Below, one piece after another: positions 16,400-24,208 of a DNA stretch of 64,000 bases. Under the pieces are notes generated by a model. It made no database searches and was not told where the DNA came from. It was given only the letters and a program-made list of their open reading frames with translations. Position 1 is the first letter of the stretch. Each line of letters starts with the position of its first letter. Origin of the DNA: Shewanella aquimarina (GTDB lineage: Bacteria > Pseudomonadota > Gammaproteobacteria > Enterobacterales > Shewanellaceae); assembly GCF_023349185.1 (NCBI RefSeq), contig NZ_JAKIKY010000009.1, positions 124,001-188,000 of the forward strand, in the 5' to 3' direction. Made by a program: the position numbers and the translations under genes.

Positions 16400-18549
16400 T
16401 AGGCCTTTATCTTTACCAAATAGTGCTCACCCGGAAGTAAGGAGGCGGGCACCTGTGAGACTTGAGTGCGGATCTTGTTTGGGGTTATGCCGATGGCCTG
16501 AATCTTCTGTTCGAGTCCCATGAGTCTTTGTTCGATACGGTCGAGCAGGTTCTGATCTTCTGAGGTAAAACCCAGGTTCAGTCGACCATCTTTCACGTCA
16601 GCATTGATCAAAAGCCCCGCCTGACTGAGATTAAACTTAAGCTGCAGCCGCCAATGAGGGGAGCTGTTTTTCTCTTGCTCGTCCTGGCTGAAATGCCCCT
16701 CAAGCTCTTCGTGTCTGTGCTCAATCATGTAGGGCAGGGTAAAGTACCAATTCGTCGATTGTGGCGAGTCGCTGCTCGCCTGCTGATAGAGGGAAAGATT
16801 CGATATTAACTTGCCCAGCGACTCTAGGCCGCCACTTTTTTCGAGCAATCCCAGTAGCTGACTACCCGAGGCGAGCTGTTGCAGTCCTTGGACCTGGCTA
16901 GATGCTTTGCCGCTCGTTTGCGTTTTTACCTGTCTGCCAAGGAGTAGCTGAAACAGCACACCTATGGTGCCGGCGTGACTAGTGATACTGCCGAGGCTAG
17001 CGACAGGCGCTGGGGGCGCAGCGATGCCGGCGAGGCTATCGATAAGCTCCTGTCTCAATGAGCTAGGACTCGCTAACTCGCTAAGGGGCCTGGGAAAGGC
17101 TAGTGGCAGAAGTTGTTGCACTAACTGCAGCAAGTTTCGCCCCTGAGCAGTGGCTTTTTGTGCCTGTAGGGCTTTATCTGCGAGCTGACCCAGTGCGAGG
17201 TTGAGGCCTCTATGTCCTGCCTCTCTAAGCCCTACATCACTGGATTGGAGTCCATTCGGGGGAAAGCCTATTGGGGATGATTGCGTTTGGCCTATATCTC
17301 TTGCTGCTGGCGAAGTGCCTGTAGCCGAAATTTGCCCTGTTTGTTTCTCCAGGGCTGTCAGCTTAGCCAGTGCGGCAGGGCTGAGCTGGTGTAACTGAGC
17401 CGTAGTTTTCGCCATTCCCTGTTCAAGGGGCGTCGCCTCGAGCCTAATTCCCGTTAGCCTGTTATCTGTTAGCCTGATATCTGCGAGCCTGATATTTGAC
17501 AGCATGGCGCTGACGTTTTGATAGAGTCGGCTCTGGGCTATTTGTGCTATTTCTTTCAACAGCGGCCCTTGGGGATTTTTCGACTCACTGGCCAGTAAGG
17601 CATTATCTGACGTTGGCGTTGAGATAAGTGCTTTACCGATCTGAGAGCCGAAAATCGCCGCTGTCTTATCGGGTGTCTTGTTAGGCGATTGCGCACTGCG
17701 AAGCGGTATCTGAACCATTAGGTCTTTAGGCAAAGCAGCGTTTGCCGATGCCTTGCCTGGCATGAGAATCGATGAGGAATCAACCGGGCGAGTTGGTGTG
17801 GTGAGCTCTATGATGATCCCTTTTAACGATTCAGGTGTTAAGGGGATCTTTGCCAAGGTATTTATTAACTGATGGTAAGCACTGGCTAACTCGGGTTTGC
17901 TGATAAGCGCTTGGGATGACGGTGGTGATAGATAGAGCGCGGGTGAGCTGGCATTGCTCATCAGCGCATCTTTACCTGTGGGGGTCAGTAGTAGTTTGAC
18001 CTCAGCCAATTTGGGGGTGAGTGTTAGGGTCAATCGTCCATTTTCTATGGCAATTTTTGCAAGGTATTGACCATCGGCAATGGAGGGGCTTGGCAATCTC
18101 ACAAGTTGCGATTCATTAAAAAACAGCTGATTTGCCGTTATTTTTACCTCCCCGAGGGGATAGCCCTGGGGACGACTGGCGAAGTTGGTGAGCTGTTCCA
18201 GACTTATCTGATTAGCATTGATATAAGCAACCAGCCCCTTGGGTAAGGGGAGGGAAGTTGGCTGCCCCTGAGCCTGCACGCTGGCATTCATCATAGAAGT
18301 TGAATTAGCGGCGGCGCTAAATTGGGTCAATACTGTAAGACGGATGGCATCTTGTTTTAGGTTTTGCTGATCTTTAGCGTCAAGGTAGGTGATGGCCAGC
18401 TCGCGATGGTTGAACTTGAGCTTATCGCCCTGAGGAGTCGATACAATCTCCACCGGAATATTTTTAGCCTGAGCGCTCTTGTCTGTTTGGGCGAGAGCAT
18501 CACCGCCAGAAAGAGCTGGGGCGGGCATGTCGATACGGGAATTACTCAA
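16399..18549 (-). CDS. FliK-like hook-length-control domain protein
   Basis: A 716-residue protein with a long Gln/Ser/Leu-rich, low-complexity N-terminal part and a C-terminal domain of the Flg_hook (FliK C-terminal) type from about residue 600 (WYFTLPYMIEH, LKFNLSQAGLLINADVKDGRLNLGFTSED). FliK measures hook length and triggers the FlhB switch. Here it is coupled to a solitary FlhB-like domain gene and sits on the opposite strand from the main flagellar run. It is probably a second FliK-family protein rather than the hook ruler, because fliK normally lies further upstream with the fliE-fliP genes; that is inference. Confidence 0.75.
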   Translation of the reverse strand: MSNSRIDMPAPALSGGDALAQTDKSAQAKNIPVEIVSTPQGDKLKFNHRELAITYLDAKDQQNLKQDAIRLTVLTQFSAAANSTSMMNASVQAQGQPTSLPLPKGLVAYINANQISLEQLTNFASRPQGYPLGEVKITANQLFFNESQLVRLPSPSIADGQYLAKIAIENGRLTLTLTPKLAEVKLLLTPTGKDALMSNASSPALYLSPPSSQALISKPELASAYHQLINTLAKIPLTPESLKGIIIELTTPTRPVDSSSILMPGKASANAALPKDLMVQIPLRSAQSPNKTPDKTAAIFGSQIGKALISTPTSDNALLASESKNPQGPLLKEIAQIAQSRLYQNVSAMLSNIRLADIRLTDNRLTGIRLEATPLEQGMAKTTAQLHQLSPAALAKLTALEKQTGQISATGTSPAARDIGQTQSSPIGFPPNGLQSSDVGLREAGHRGLNLALGQLADKALQAQKATAQGRNLLQLVQQLLPLAFPRPLSELASPSSLRQELIDSLAGIAAPPAPVASLGSITSHAGTIGVLFQLLLGRQVKTQTSGKASSQVQGLQQLASGSQLLGLLEKSGGLESLGKLISNLSLYQQASSDSPQSTNWYFTLPYMIEHRHEELEGHFSQDEQEKNSSPHWRLQLKFNLSQAGLLINADVKDGRLNLGFTSEDQNLLDRIEQRLMGLEQKIQAIGITPNKIRTQVSQVPASLLPGEHYLVKIKA

Positions 18550-18737
18550 ATGTGAACCTCAAATTGATGCGCCATGAATGTCTTATTACAAAATTCAATT
18601 TGACCTATCGCTTTTGCTGAGTATCCTTAGCGATCTGAAAAGGAAAACCAAACTGTGTAGTCTAGTATTAACACTTTATCGTCAACAATAGCTGGTGACT
18701 TTAGCCGTGTTCAATACTAATTAGGAAACTAATTTAT

Positions 18738-19520
18738 ATGAAGTGTAAATGGATTGCGTTGAGTCTGCTATTGGTTGGTGCCCAGGTGATGGCACAGACA
18801 GACACAAGCGATGAGAGTGCAACGGATAGCACAGCCGCAGAAGTGACCATTATCTATAATGATGAGCGTGATCCTCTGGAAGGTTTTAACCGCGCCATGT
18901 GGGATTTCAACTATCAGTTTCTCGATAAGTATTTCTATCGCCCAGTGGCCCACGGTTACAACGACATCTTGCCTCGTCCGGTAAAGACGGGGGTTAACAA
19001 TTTCGTGCTTAACTTCGAAGAACCCAGCTCCATGGTGAACAACGCTCTGCAGGGAAAGTGGGGCTGGGCAGCCAATGCCGGTGGGCGATTTACCATAAAT
19101 ACCACCATAGGTTTGCTTGGGGTGATCGATGTTGCCGACATGATGGGCCTGGCGCGAAAACAGGATCAGTTTAACGAGGTGCTCGGTTACTACGGCGTGC
19201 CTAACGGTCCTTATTTCATGGCGCCTTTCTTAGGCCCCTATGTCACCCGTGAAATCGCCTCAGATTGGGTGGACGGGCTTTATTTTCCGCTATCTGAGCT
19301 CACCATGTGGCAATCCTTGGCAAAGTGGGGGCTGAAAAACCTCCATAGGCGTGCATCGGCAATTGACCAAGAAAGACTTGTCGATAATGCACTTGACCCC
19401 TACACTTTTGTTAAGGAAGCGTATTTTCAGCATCTTGACTATAAAGTGTATGATGGCGACATACCCGTGTCGACTGATGATGACGAATTGCTCGACGAAT
19501 ACATGACAGAGCTTGATTAA
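18738..19520 (+). CDS. mlaA: MlaA/VacJ family outer-membrane phospholipid protein
   Basis: MlaA is the outer-membrane part of the Mla system, which takes misplaced phospholipids out of the outer leaflet. The 260-residue protein has DPLEGFNRAMWDFNYQFLD, the family opening, then NNFVLNFEEPSSMVNNALQG, NTTIGLLGVIDVADMMGL, and DPYTFVKEAYFQ near the end. The N-terminal signal (MKCKWIALSLLLVGAQVMA) ends in a signal-peptidase-I-type AQVMA-Q site with no lipobox Cys, unlike the classic lipoprotein. It lies divergent from the FliK-like gene. Confidence 0.92.
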   Translation: MKCKWIALSLLLVGAQVMAQTDTSDESATDSTAAEVTIIYNDERDPLEGFNRAMWDFNYQFLDKYFYRPVAHGYNDILPRPVKTGVNNFVLNFEEPSSMVNNALQGKWGWAANAGGRFTINTTIGLLGVIDVADMMGLARKQDQFNEVLGYYGVPNGPYFMAPFLGPYVTREIASDWVDGLYFPLSELTMWQSLAKWGLKNLHRRASAIDQERLVDNALDPYTFVKEAYFQHLDYKVYDGDIPVSTDDDELLDEYMTELD

Positions 19521-19650
19521 CATCAGTGTCCCGCATAACCCATTGTTTCATAATAGGCGAAGGAATCAGCGATAAGATGTTGCTTATTTAGGCGTATATG
19601 GATGTACTAGATTTTTCGGCTTAGCCAGAGTGCGAGCCTGGGGAAGCTAA

Positions 19651-20754
19651 ATGGCGTTAGAAGATCTAGTGATACTGTTAGTGGAAGATGACCCGGTATT
19701 TCGCAGCATTGTGGCCGCCTTCCTGACTAATCGTGGTGCGACCGTTATCGAAGCCGATGACGGTCAGCAGGGATTAGAAAGATTTAGTCAGCATGATTTC
19801 GATATCGTGCTGGCCGACCTCAGCATGCCTATTCTGGGTGGGCTGGATATGCTCAAGCAGATGATCAAACGTAAGCCCGATACCCTCTCAATCGTGATCT
19901 CCGGCAATCAGGTAATGGCCGATGTGGTCGAGGCGCTCAGAGTCGGCGCCAATGACTATCTGGTTAAACCGGTTAACGACCTCTGCCTTATCGAGAATGC
20001 GATTCGTCAGTGCGTTGGTGGCTCGAGTCAGCAAGATGTGCAGCTGGAGGATCTCGACGAGTTGTCATACCAAGAGCTAGAAGAGCATCTTAGCCTGCTC
20101 GAGCAAAACGCCGAGGCCGCCAAGAGCGTGCAGCAACAGCTATTCCCCCCTTCTGTGATCGACTACCCCAAGGCAAAAATTGACTATAGCCTGTTTAAAC
20201 ATGATGAGGTTAGCGCCTACTTTATCGATAGCGTGAATGTGGGTGAGCGTTACCTCATCATGTATATGGCGCATTTCCAGCCGCAAGACAATCGCTGCGC
20301 ATTTGCCAGCGTGCTGCTAAAGAGTTTCGTCAATCAGAAGCTTAAGCGTTTTCGTAATGACAATACCGAAACCGTTATCGAGCCGTTCAATATGCTGAGT
20401 TACCTTAATGAGCGGATGAGCAAGTCGGGTTTGGATATCTATGTCGATATCGTCTATGCGGTCGTTGAATTGACCCATTACCGGGCTTCTATTGCGCAGG
20501 CAGGTAAGGGCCTAAGGTGTTATATCCGCAACGAAGAGGGGTTAATGCCGCTGGCAATGCCTGACGCGCTACAATTGGGGATTTTAGAGTGGGGTCAGCC
20601 CAGCACTCAGTTTAGAAATTTAATGCCGGGAGAGAGCTTGTGTGTGGTTTCAAGCAGCGCCGAACATAGGGAGATGCTGCTCAATGATGAGTTTGTTGGT
20701 TTGAGTTACAGCCCCAAGGTAGCCCCTGGCGGCTATGTGCAGATGAGCTTCTAA
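19651..20754 (+). CDS. RssB-like response regulator with degenerate PP2C output domain
   Basis: A 367-residue response regulator. The receiver domain (residues 1-125) has DD at 13-14, phospho-acceptor Asp in VLADLSMP and Lys in YLVKPVND. A helical linker (about 130-165, QQQLFPP) leads to a PP2C/SpoIIE-like domain. The metal-binding Asp and GH of active phosphatases are missing: the usual DVSGHG position reads YMAHFQPQ. This layout is that of RssB, the adaptor for RpoS degradation, but an anti-sigma/partner-switch role is also possible. GGGGAA precedes the ATG. Confidence 0.8.
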   Translation: MALEDLVILLVEDDPVFRSIVAAFLTNRGATVIEADDGQQGLERFSQHDFDIVLADLSMPILGGLDMLKQMIKRKPDTLSIVISGNQVMADVVEALRVGANDYLVKPVNDLCLIENAIRQCVGGSSQQDVQLEDLDELSYQELEEHLSLLEQNAEAAKSVQQQLFPPSVIDYPKAKIDYSLFKHDEVSAYFIDSVNVGERYLIMYMAHFQPQDNRCAFASVLLKSFVNQKLKRFRNDNTETVIEPFNMLSYLNERMSKSGLDIYVDIVYAVVELTHYRASIAQAGKGLRCYIRNEEGLMPLAMPDALQLGILEWGQPSTQFRNLMPGESLCVVSSSAEHREMLLNDEFVGLSYSPKVAPGGYVQMSF

Positions 20755-20797
20755 TTTTTTCTCAAGAATCGTTTTATTTTTATTTAACCCTAGACAT

Positions 20798-20826
20798 AAA
20801 AAACGCCACTTAATGTGGCGTTTTTT
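20798..20826. terminator. bidirectional terminator
   Basis: AAAAAACGCCAC pairs perfectly with GTGGCGTTTTTT around a TTAAT loop. With A and T runs on both sides it can stop transcripts of the response regulator (+) and of the POT transporter (-), which converge here. Confidence 0.9.
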
Positions 20827-20881
20827 ATGATGTTAACTTGCTAGTGATAAGCCATTAGCATTCTTTTCAGGTGATAAACCA

Positions 20882-22351
20882 TTAGCGCTTGATTGCTTCA
20901 TGCTCTGCAGTAATAGCAATCTCTTCCTCTAAGGCTTCTTCTTCAGTGTGGTGGCTATCTTCGGCGCCATGCATCCAGTCAACCAGTTTATCCGCCATGA
21001 AGTAGAGGATAACGCCTGACAGCGCGGCGGTGATAGCGATACCAGCGAAGATAGACATAGCGTTGGCTAGCTGCTCTTCTTTCTCGCCACCATGGCCGAT
21101 GAATGAACCGATAATACCGCCAATCTTGTTTGCTGCGGCAACAAACAGGAACCAGGCACCCATCATTAGTGATGCGATACGCAGCGGAGCCAGCTTGGTC
21201 ACCATAGAGAGACCAATTGGAGAGAGACACAATTCACCCATGGTGTGGAAGAAATAAGCGCCTACCAACCACCACATGCTTGACTTGGCGCTAGCGTCAC
21301 CACCCATTTCCAGTACCGCACCGATCATAAACAGGAAGCCCGTTGCGAGTAATACCAGACCTAATGCGAATTTTACCGGTGAGTTAGGCTCTCTGTCGCC
21401 AAGACGAACCCAAATAGAAGCCACTACAGGGGCGAAGATCACGATGAACATGGCGTTCAATGACTGGAACCAAGTAGTAGGGACTTCCCAGGTACCGATC
21501 ATACGGTCGGTGAAGTCGTTGGTGAACAGGTTCATCAGGCCGCCAGCTTGCTCGAAACCAGCCCAGAAGATGATGGTAAACAGACCCATGATCATGATCA
21601 CCTTGATGCGATCGCGCTCAACTTTGGTTAGTGGCTCTTTACGAACTTCACCTTTTTCTGCTGCTCTTTGCTTTTCAAGTTGAGCCGCTGGAGTACGACC
21701 AATATCGCCAAGAAGCTTTTGTGCGAACAGGAATTGGATGATCAGTGAGATGACCATACCGATACCGGCACAGATGAAGCCTGCCTGGAAGTTGCCATCG
21801 AAGTAAGCGACGACCGAACCAACAATAATGCCTGAAAGGAAGGCACCAACGTTAATACCCATATAGAAGATGGTGAAGGCACCGTCACGGCGATGATCGC
21901 CTTCTTCGTATAGGTCACCTACCATGGTAGAGATGTTTGGCTTGAACAGACCGTTACCTAAGATGAGGACACCTAGGCCGACATAGAATACTTCGGTTTC
22001 CATGCCCTGTACCCACGCATGAGGGGTACCTAAAATAAATTGACCTGCGGCCATTAGGGCGCCACCTATGATGATGGCTTTACGTTGACCTAAGAAGGTA
22101 TCGGCGAGCCAACCACCGATGAGGGGCGTTAGGTAAACAAGACCTGTGAATGTACCGTAAAGATTTAGGGCGTCGGCCTGGGTCCAACCTAGACCATGAC
22201 CACCTTGTGATTGGACTGCATCGACGAGATATAGTACCAGGATGGCTCGCATCGCATAGTAACTGAAACGTTCCCATAACTCAGTTGTAAACAACAGGAA
22301 CAGTCCCTTAGGATGGCCGAGCATCGTACCTTGGGGTTTTGCTGCACTCAT
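20882..22351 (-). CDS. POT-family proton-coupled di/tripeptide transporter
   Basis: A 489-residue MFS-type transporter of the POT/PTR family, which imports di- and tripeptides with protons. The N-terminus has the ExxERFxYY motif (ELWERFSYYAMRAILVLYL) in the first membrane helix, then LTPLIGGWLADTFLGQRKAI, and FTIFYMGINVGAFLSGI in helix 5. About 14 membrane helices are predicted by eye. The C-terminal tail is rich in Glu/His. It is monocistronic, ending at a shared terminator. Confidence 0.93.
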   Translation of the reverse strand: MSAAKPQGTMLGHPKGLFLLFTTELWERFSYYAMRAILVLYLVDAVQSQGGHGLGWTQADALNLYGTFTGLVYLTPLIGGWLADTFLGQRKAIIIGGALMAAGQFILGTPHAWVQGMETEVFYVGLGVLILGNGLFKPNISTMVGDLYEEGDHRRDGAFTIFYMGINVGAFLSGIIVGSVVAYFDGNFQAGFICAGIGMVISLIIQFLFAQKLLGDIGRTPAAQLEKQRAAEKGEVRKEPLTKVERDRIKVIMIMGLFTIIFWAGFEQAGGLMNLFTNDFTDRMIGTWEVPTTWFQSLNAMFIVIFAPVVASIWVRLGDREPNSPVKFALGLVLLATGFLFMIGAVLEMGGDASAKSSMWWLVGAYFFHTMGELCLSPIGLSMVTKLAPLRIASLMMGAWFLFVAAANKIGGIIGSFIGHGGEKEEQLANAMSIFAGIAITAALSGVILYFMADKLVDWMHGAEDSHHTEEEALEEEIAITAEHEAIKR

Positions 22352-22926
22352 GTAAGTCTTCCACCTTCAGCTTGTGATTGCCTACATAACAAAAACTATG
22401 TAGAAAAATGGTTGTTGCTAATATAGCTCGCTTGTTGAATAGAGGCGCTTGATTAGTCTAACTCAATGAAAATGTTGACCAATCGTCCTTGCCGCGTTCT
22501 AAGTTTGTTGCGAGAATTTATTATATTTTAATATTTAGGGTATTAAATTTTATCAAACCCACCTTATATACCCTTTTCATCGCCTAAAAGTCAATTTACC
22601 TGGGCTAACTGACCAACAAATCATCACTGGTTGGAGGGGCTTAGGGATGACTGATTGCGCCTCTTCGCGATGATCCAAAGATTTAACTGATGATGACGCA
22701 GTGGGTAGGTGAAATAGAGGAAAAACGCTCTTTTCTTTGCCCTAGAGTATTTGCTATGATTTCGGCCGTGAATTGGATGTCACCTGAATTATCTCGTTAT
22801 CTTTGCATTGCGCGTTATTCTAAGCGTCTTGCAAACACAGTAGTTGTGATAGTAAGGCCGCATTGGTGTCAGCCATAGCGGTGATTAAGTGTTAGCTAAC
22901 GATAAAAATAGGTTCTTAAGGAAATT
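22352..22926. other. intergenic region between POT gene and rfaH
   Basis: This 575-bp divergent gap should carry promoters for the POT gene (-) and rfaH (+). A perfect 7-bp inverted repeat, CTACATA and TATGTAG with an 8-base spacer, lies at 22382-22403, about 30 bp before the POT start; it could be an operator or a 5' leader hairpin. The part near 22500-22560 is very A/T-rich. A 62-codon frame at 22690-22878 has no supporting evidence. Confidence 0.5.
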
Positions 22927-23454
22927 ATGAAGTCTTGGTATCTTGTGTATTGCAAACCTCGCGGCGAAACGCGCGCGCAGCAAAATCTTGCATTGCAACA
23001 GATAGAGACTTACCTGCCCACTCTCCCACAACAGATCACCAAGGCCGGCAAGACCAGTGTTAAGCGTCTGCCGCTATTTCCCTGTTACCTGTTTATCTAT
23101 TTCGACCCGCTTGAGATTAGCGTTAGTAAGATACATTCGACGCGAGGCGTGTCGCGAATCATAGGTTGTCGTGAGGAGATGACGGCGATAGACGATGCCA
23201 TAGTGCATTCCATCAAAATGCGTGAGGCTAAGATGCTAAATGCCCTGCAACTACCAAGCGACACTATGCTAGCGGAAAATGGTGAGCAGGCTTTGGTTGT
23301 CGGTGACAAGGTGAAGTTCGTCGATGGACCATTTAAGGAACTTGAAGGGATCTTTGAAGAGGAGAGTGGCGATAAGCGTTGCCACATCTTGTTTGAGATC
23401 ATGGGGCAGCAAAAGAGGGTGTCTGTTTCACGAGCTAGCGTCAAGGGGGTTTAA
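22927..23454 (+). CDS. rfaH: RfaH, operon-specific antitermination factor
   Basis: RfaH is a NusG paralogue that is recruited at ops elements and lets RNA polymerase read through long, poorly translated surface-polysaccharide operons. The protein is 175 residues with the KOW-NGN layout: MKSWYLVYCKPRGETRAQQNL at the start, RLPLFPCYLFIYFD, TRGVSRIIGC, and a C-terminal KFVDGPFKELEGIF. Here the gene lies immediately upstream of a leader that contains three ops elements, so it probably acts on the neighbouring locus. It is likely transcribed on its own, since no gene follows for 750 bp. Confidence 0.95.
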   Translation: MKSWYLVYCKPRGETRAQQNLALQQIETYLPTLPQQITKAGKTSVKRLPLFPCYLFIYFDPLEISVSKIHSTRGVSRIIGCREEMTAIDDAIVHSIKMREAKMLNALQLPSDTMLAENGEQALVVGDKVKFVDGPFKELEGIFEEESGDKRCHILFEIMGQQKRVSVSRASVKGV

Positions 23455-23897
23455 GGAAGACATGTGAGGTGCCACTGGCTTATTTAAGCAGGGCTTCGAA
23501 GACACAGTTACGCATGGATAGGTGATAAGAAGTAGGTTGTTGGCGCTAATGTATGTAAGAGATCTGCCATAGCGGATCATTCATTGTCATTACTCTCTAG
23601 TCGTTGCGTCGGTGTTTGGGCTATTTGGACATAGATTTTGGTTGTTTCGTGCCCGGATCAAGCTGTTTTAAGCCGATGGCACCGATCGCATTCGATTGTA
23701 TTGAACAATTGATGGCTATGTGAGCAGTAATTGTCTTTTTGTTCCAGTACAATGAATCGTTTTTCTTCAAGATAACGCAAAAGTACTTTGTTTAATGTGT
23801 CATTTTGTAAGGCGTCTTAAGCAAAGTGTTTTAGCAAAAGTTAATTTACAAGCTGATTTTCGCGTGGCGAAGGGCATGTTGGGAGCCGTAACCTATG

Positions 23898-23909
23898 GGC
23901 GGTAGCGTG
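23898..23909 (+). promoter_or_regulatory. ops element 1 (exact)
   Basis: GGCGGTAGCGTG is identical to the ops sequence at which RfaH binds the paused transcription complex in E. coli. It lies in the untranslated leader downstream of rfaH and upstream of the polysaccharide export gene. Confidence 0.9.
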
Positions 23910-23922
23910 CCCGTAGGGCATC

Positions 23923-23940
23923 GAATGAAAAGTTTCATTC
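23923..23940 (+). other. perfect inverted repeat after ops 1
   Basis: GAATGAAA and TTTCATTC are perfect complements separated by AG. The hairpin lies 13 bp after ops element 1 and could help pausing or later termination in the leader. Confidence 0.6.
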
Positions 23941-23977
23941 GTTAAGCGATAGCCGAAGGCCTCTGGCCGCCACGCGG

Positions 23978-23989
23978 ATCGGTAGCGTG
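23978..23989 (+). promoter_or_regulatory. ops-like element 2 (two mismatches)
   Basis: ATCGGTAGCGTG differs from ops at the first two bases only. It lies in a 36-base block that is repeated around ops element 3, which supports common descent from an ops segment. Whether RfaH still binds is uncertain, since the leading GG is lost. Confidence 0.6.
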
Positions 23990-23999
23990 CCTGAAAGGC

Positions 24000-24025
24000 A
24001 AAAGACAGAAACTGTTCTGTCTTTT
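24000..24025 (+). other. 11-bp hairpin with short T tail in leader
   Basis: AAAAGACAGAA pairs perfectly with TTCTGTCTTTT around ACTG. The stem ends in four Ts that belong to the stem, so it is a weak terminator at best and could be an attenuator controlled by RfaH. Confidence 0.55.
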
Positions 24026-24038
24026 AGTGGACGCCGAA

Positions 24039-24061
24039 AATGATTGTCAGGAACAATCATT
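24039..24061 (+). other. 9-bp hairpin in leader
   Basis: AATGATTGT pairs perfectly with ACAATCATT around CAGGA. It lies between ops-like elements 2 and 3. No T run follows. Confidence 0.5.
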
Positions 24062-24125
24062 AACAGCTTTAGCTGGCTCGAAGAGTGAAGTACCGGATGT
24101 ATTGAGTCAGGTCGCTGCCACGCGG

Positions 24126-24137
24126 GGCGGTAGTGTG
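24126..24137 (+). promoter_or_regulatory. ops element 3 (one mismatch)
   Basis: GGCGGTAGTGTG differs from ops only at position 9 (C to T), a position that varies among known ops sites. It lies 72 bp before the start of the SLBB export gene, the usual distance scale for a functional ops site. Confidence 0.85.
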
Positions 24138-24208
24138 CCTGAATGCCAATCAATAGTGTTTAAGACAGAACATTTTTTAGACCTTGCCTTTATCAATGGA
24201 GAGTATCG

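Larger units (their letters stand above)
23455..24208 (+). promoter_or_regulatory. long untranslated leader of the polysaccharide operon
   Basis: This 754-bp stretch has no convincing gene. It holds three ops-like sites (23898, 23978, 24126) and, between them, several perfect inverted repeats. The 36-base blocks at 23966-24001 and 24114-24149 are 30/36 identical, so an ops segment was duplicated. Short hairpins follow the first two ops sites directly: TGCCC-GTA-GGGCA at 23908-23920 and TGCC-TGAAA-GGCA at 23988-24000. The promoter probably lies near 23700-23850; no clear -35/-10 pair could be chosen. Confidence 0.75.

Noticed and set aside
22690..22878. 62-codon open frame before rfaH
   Set aside because: No family resemblance and no good ribosome site; composition is like the surrounding non-coding DNA.
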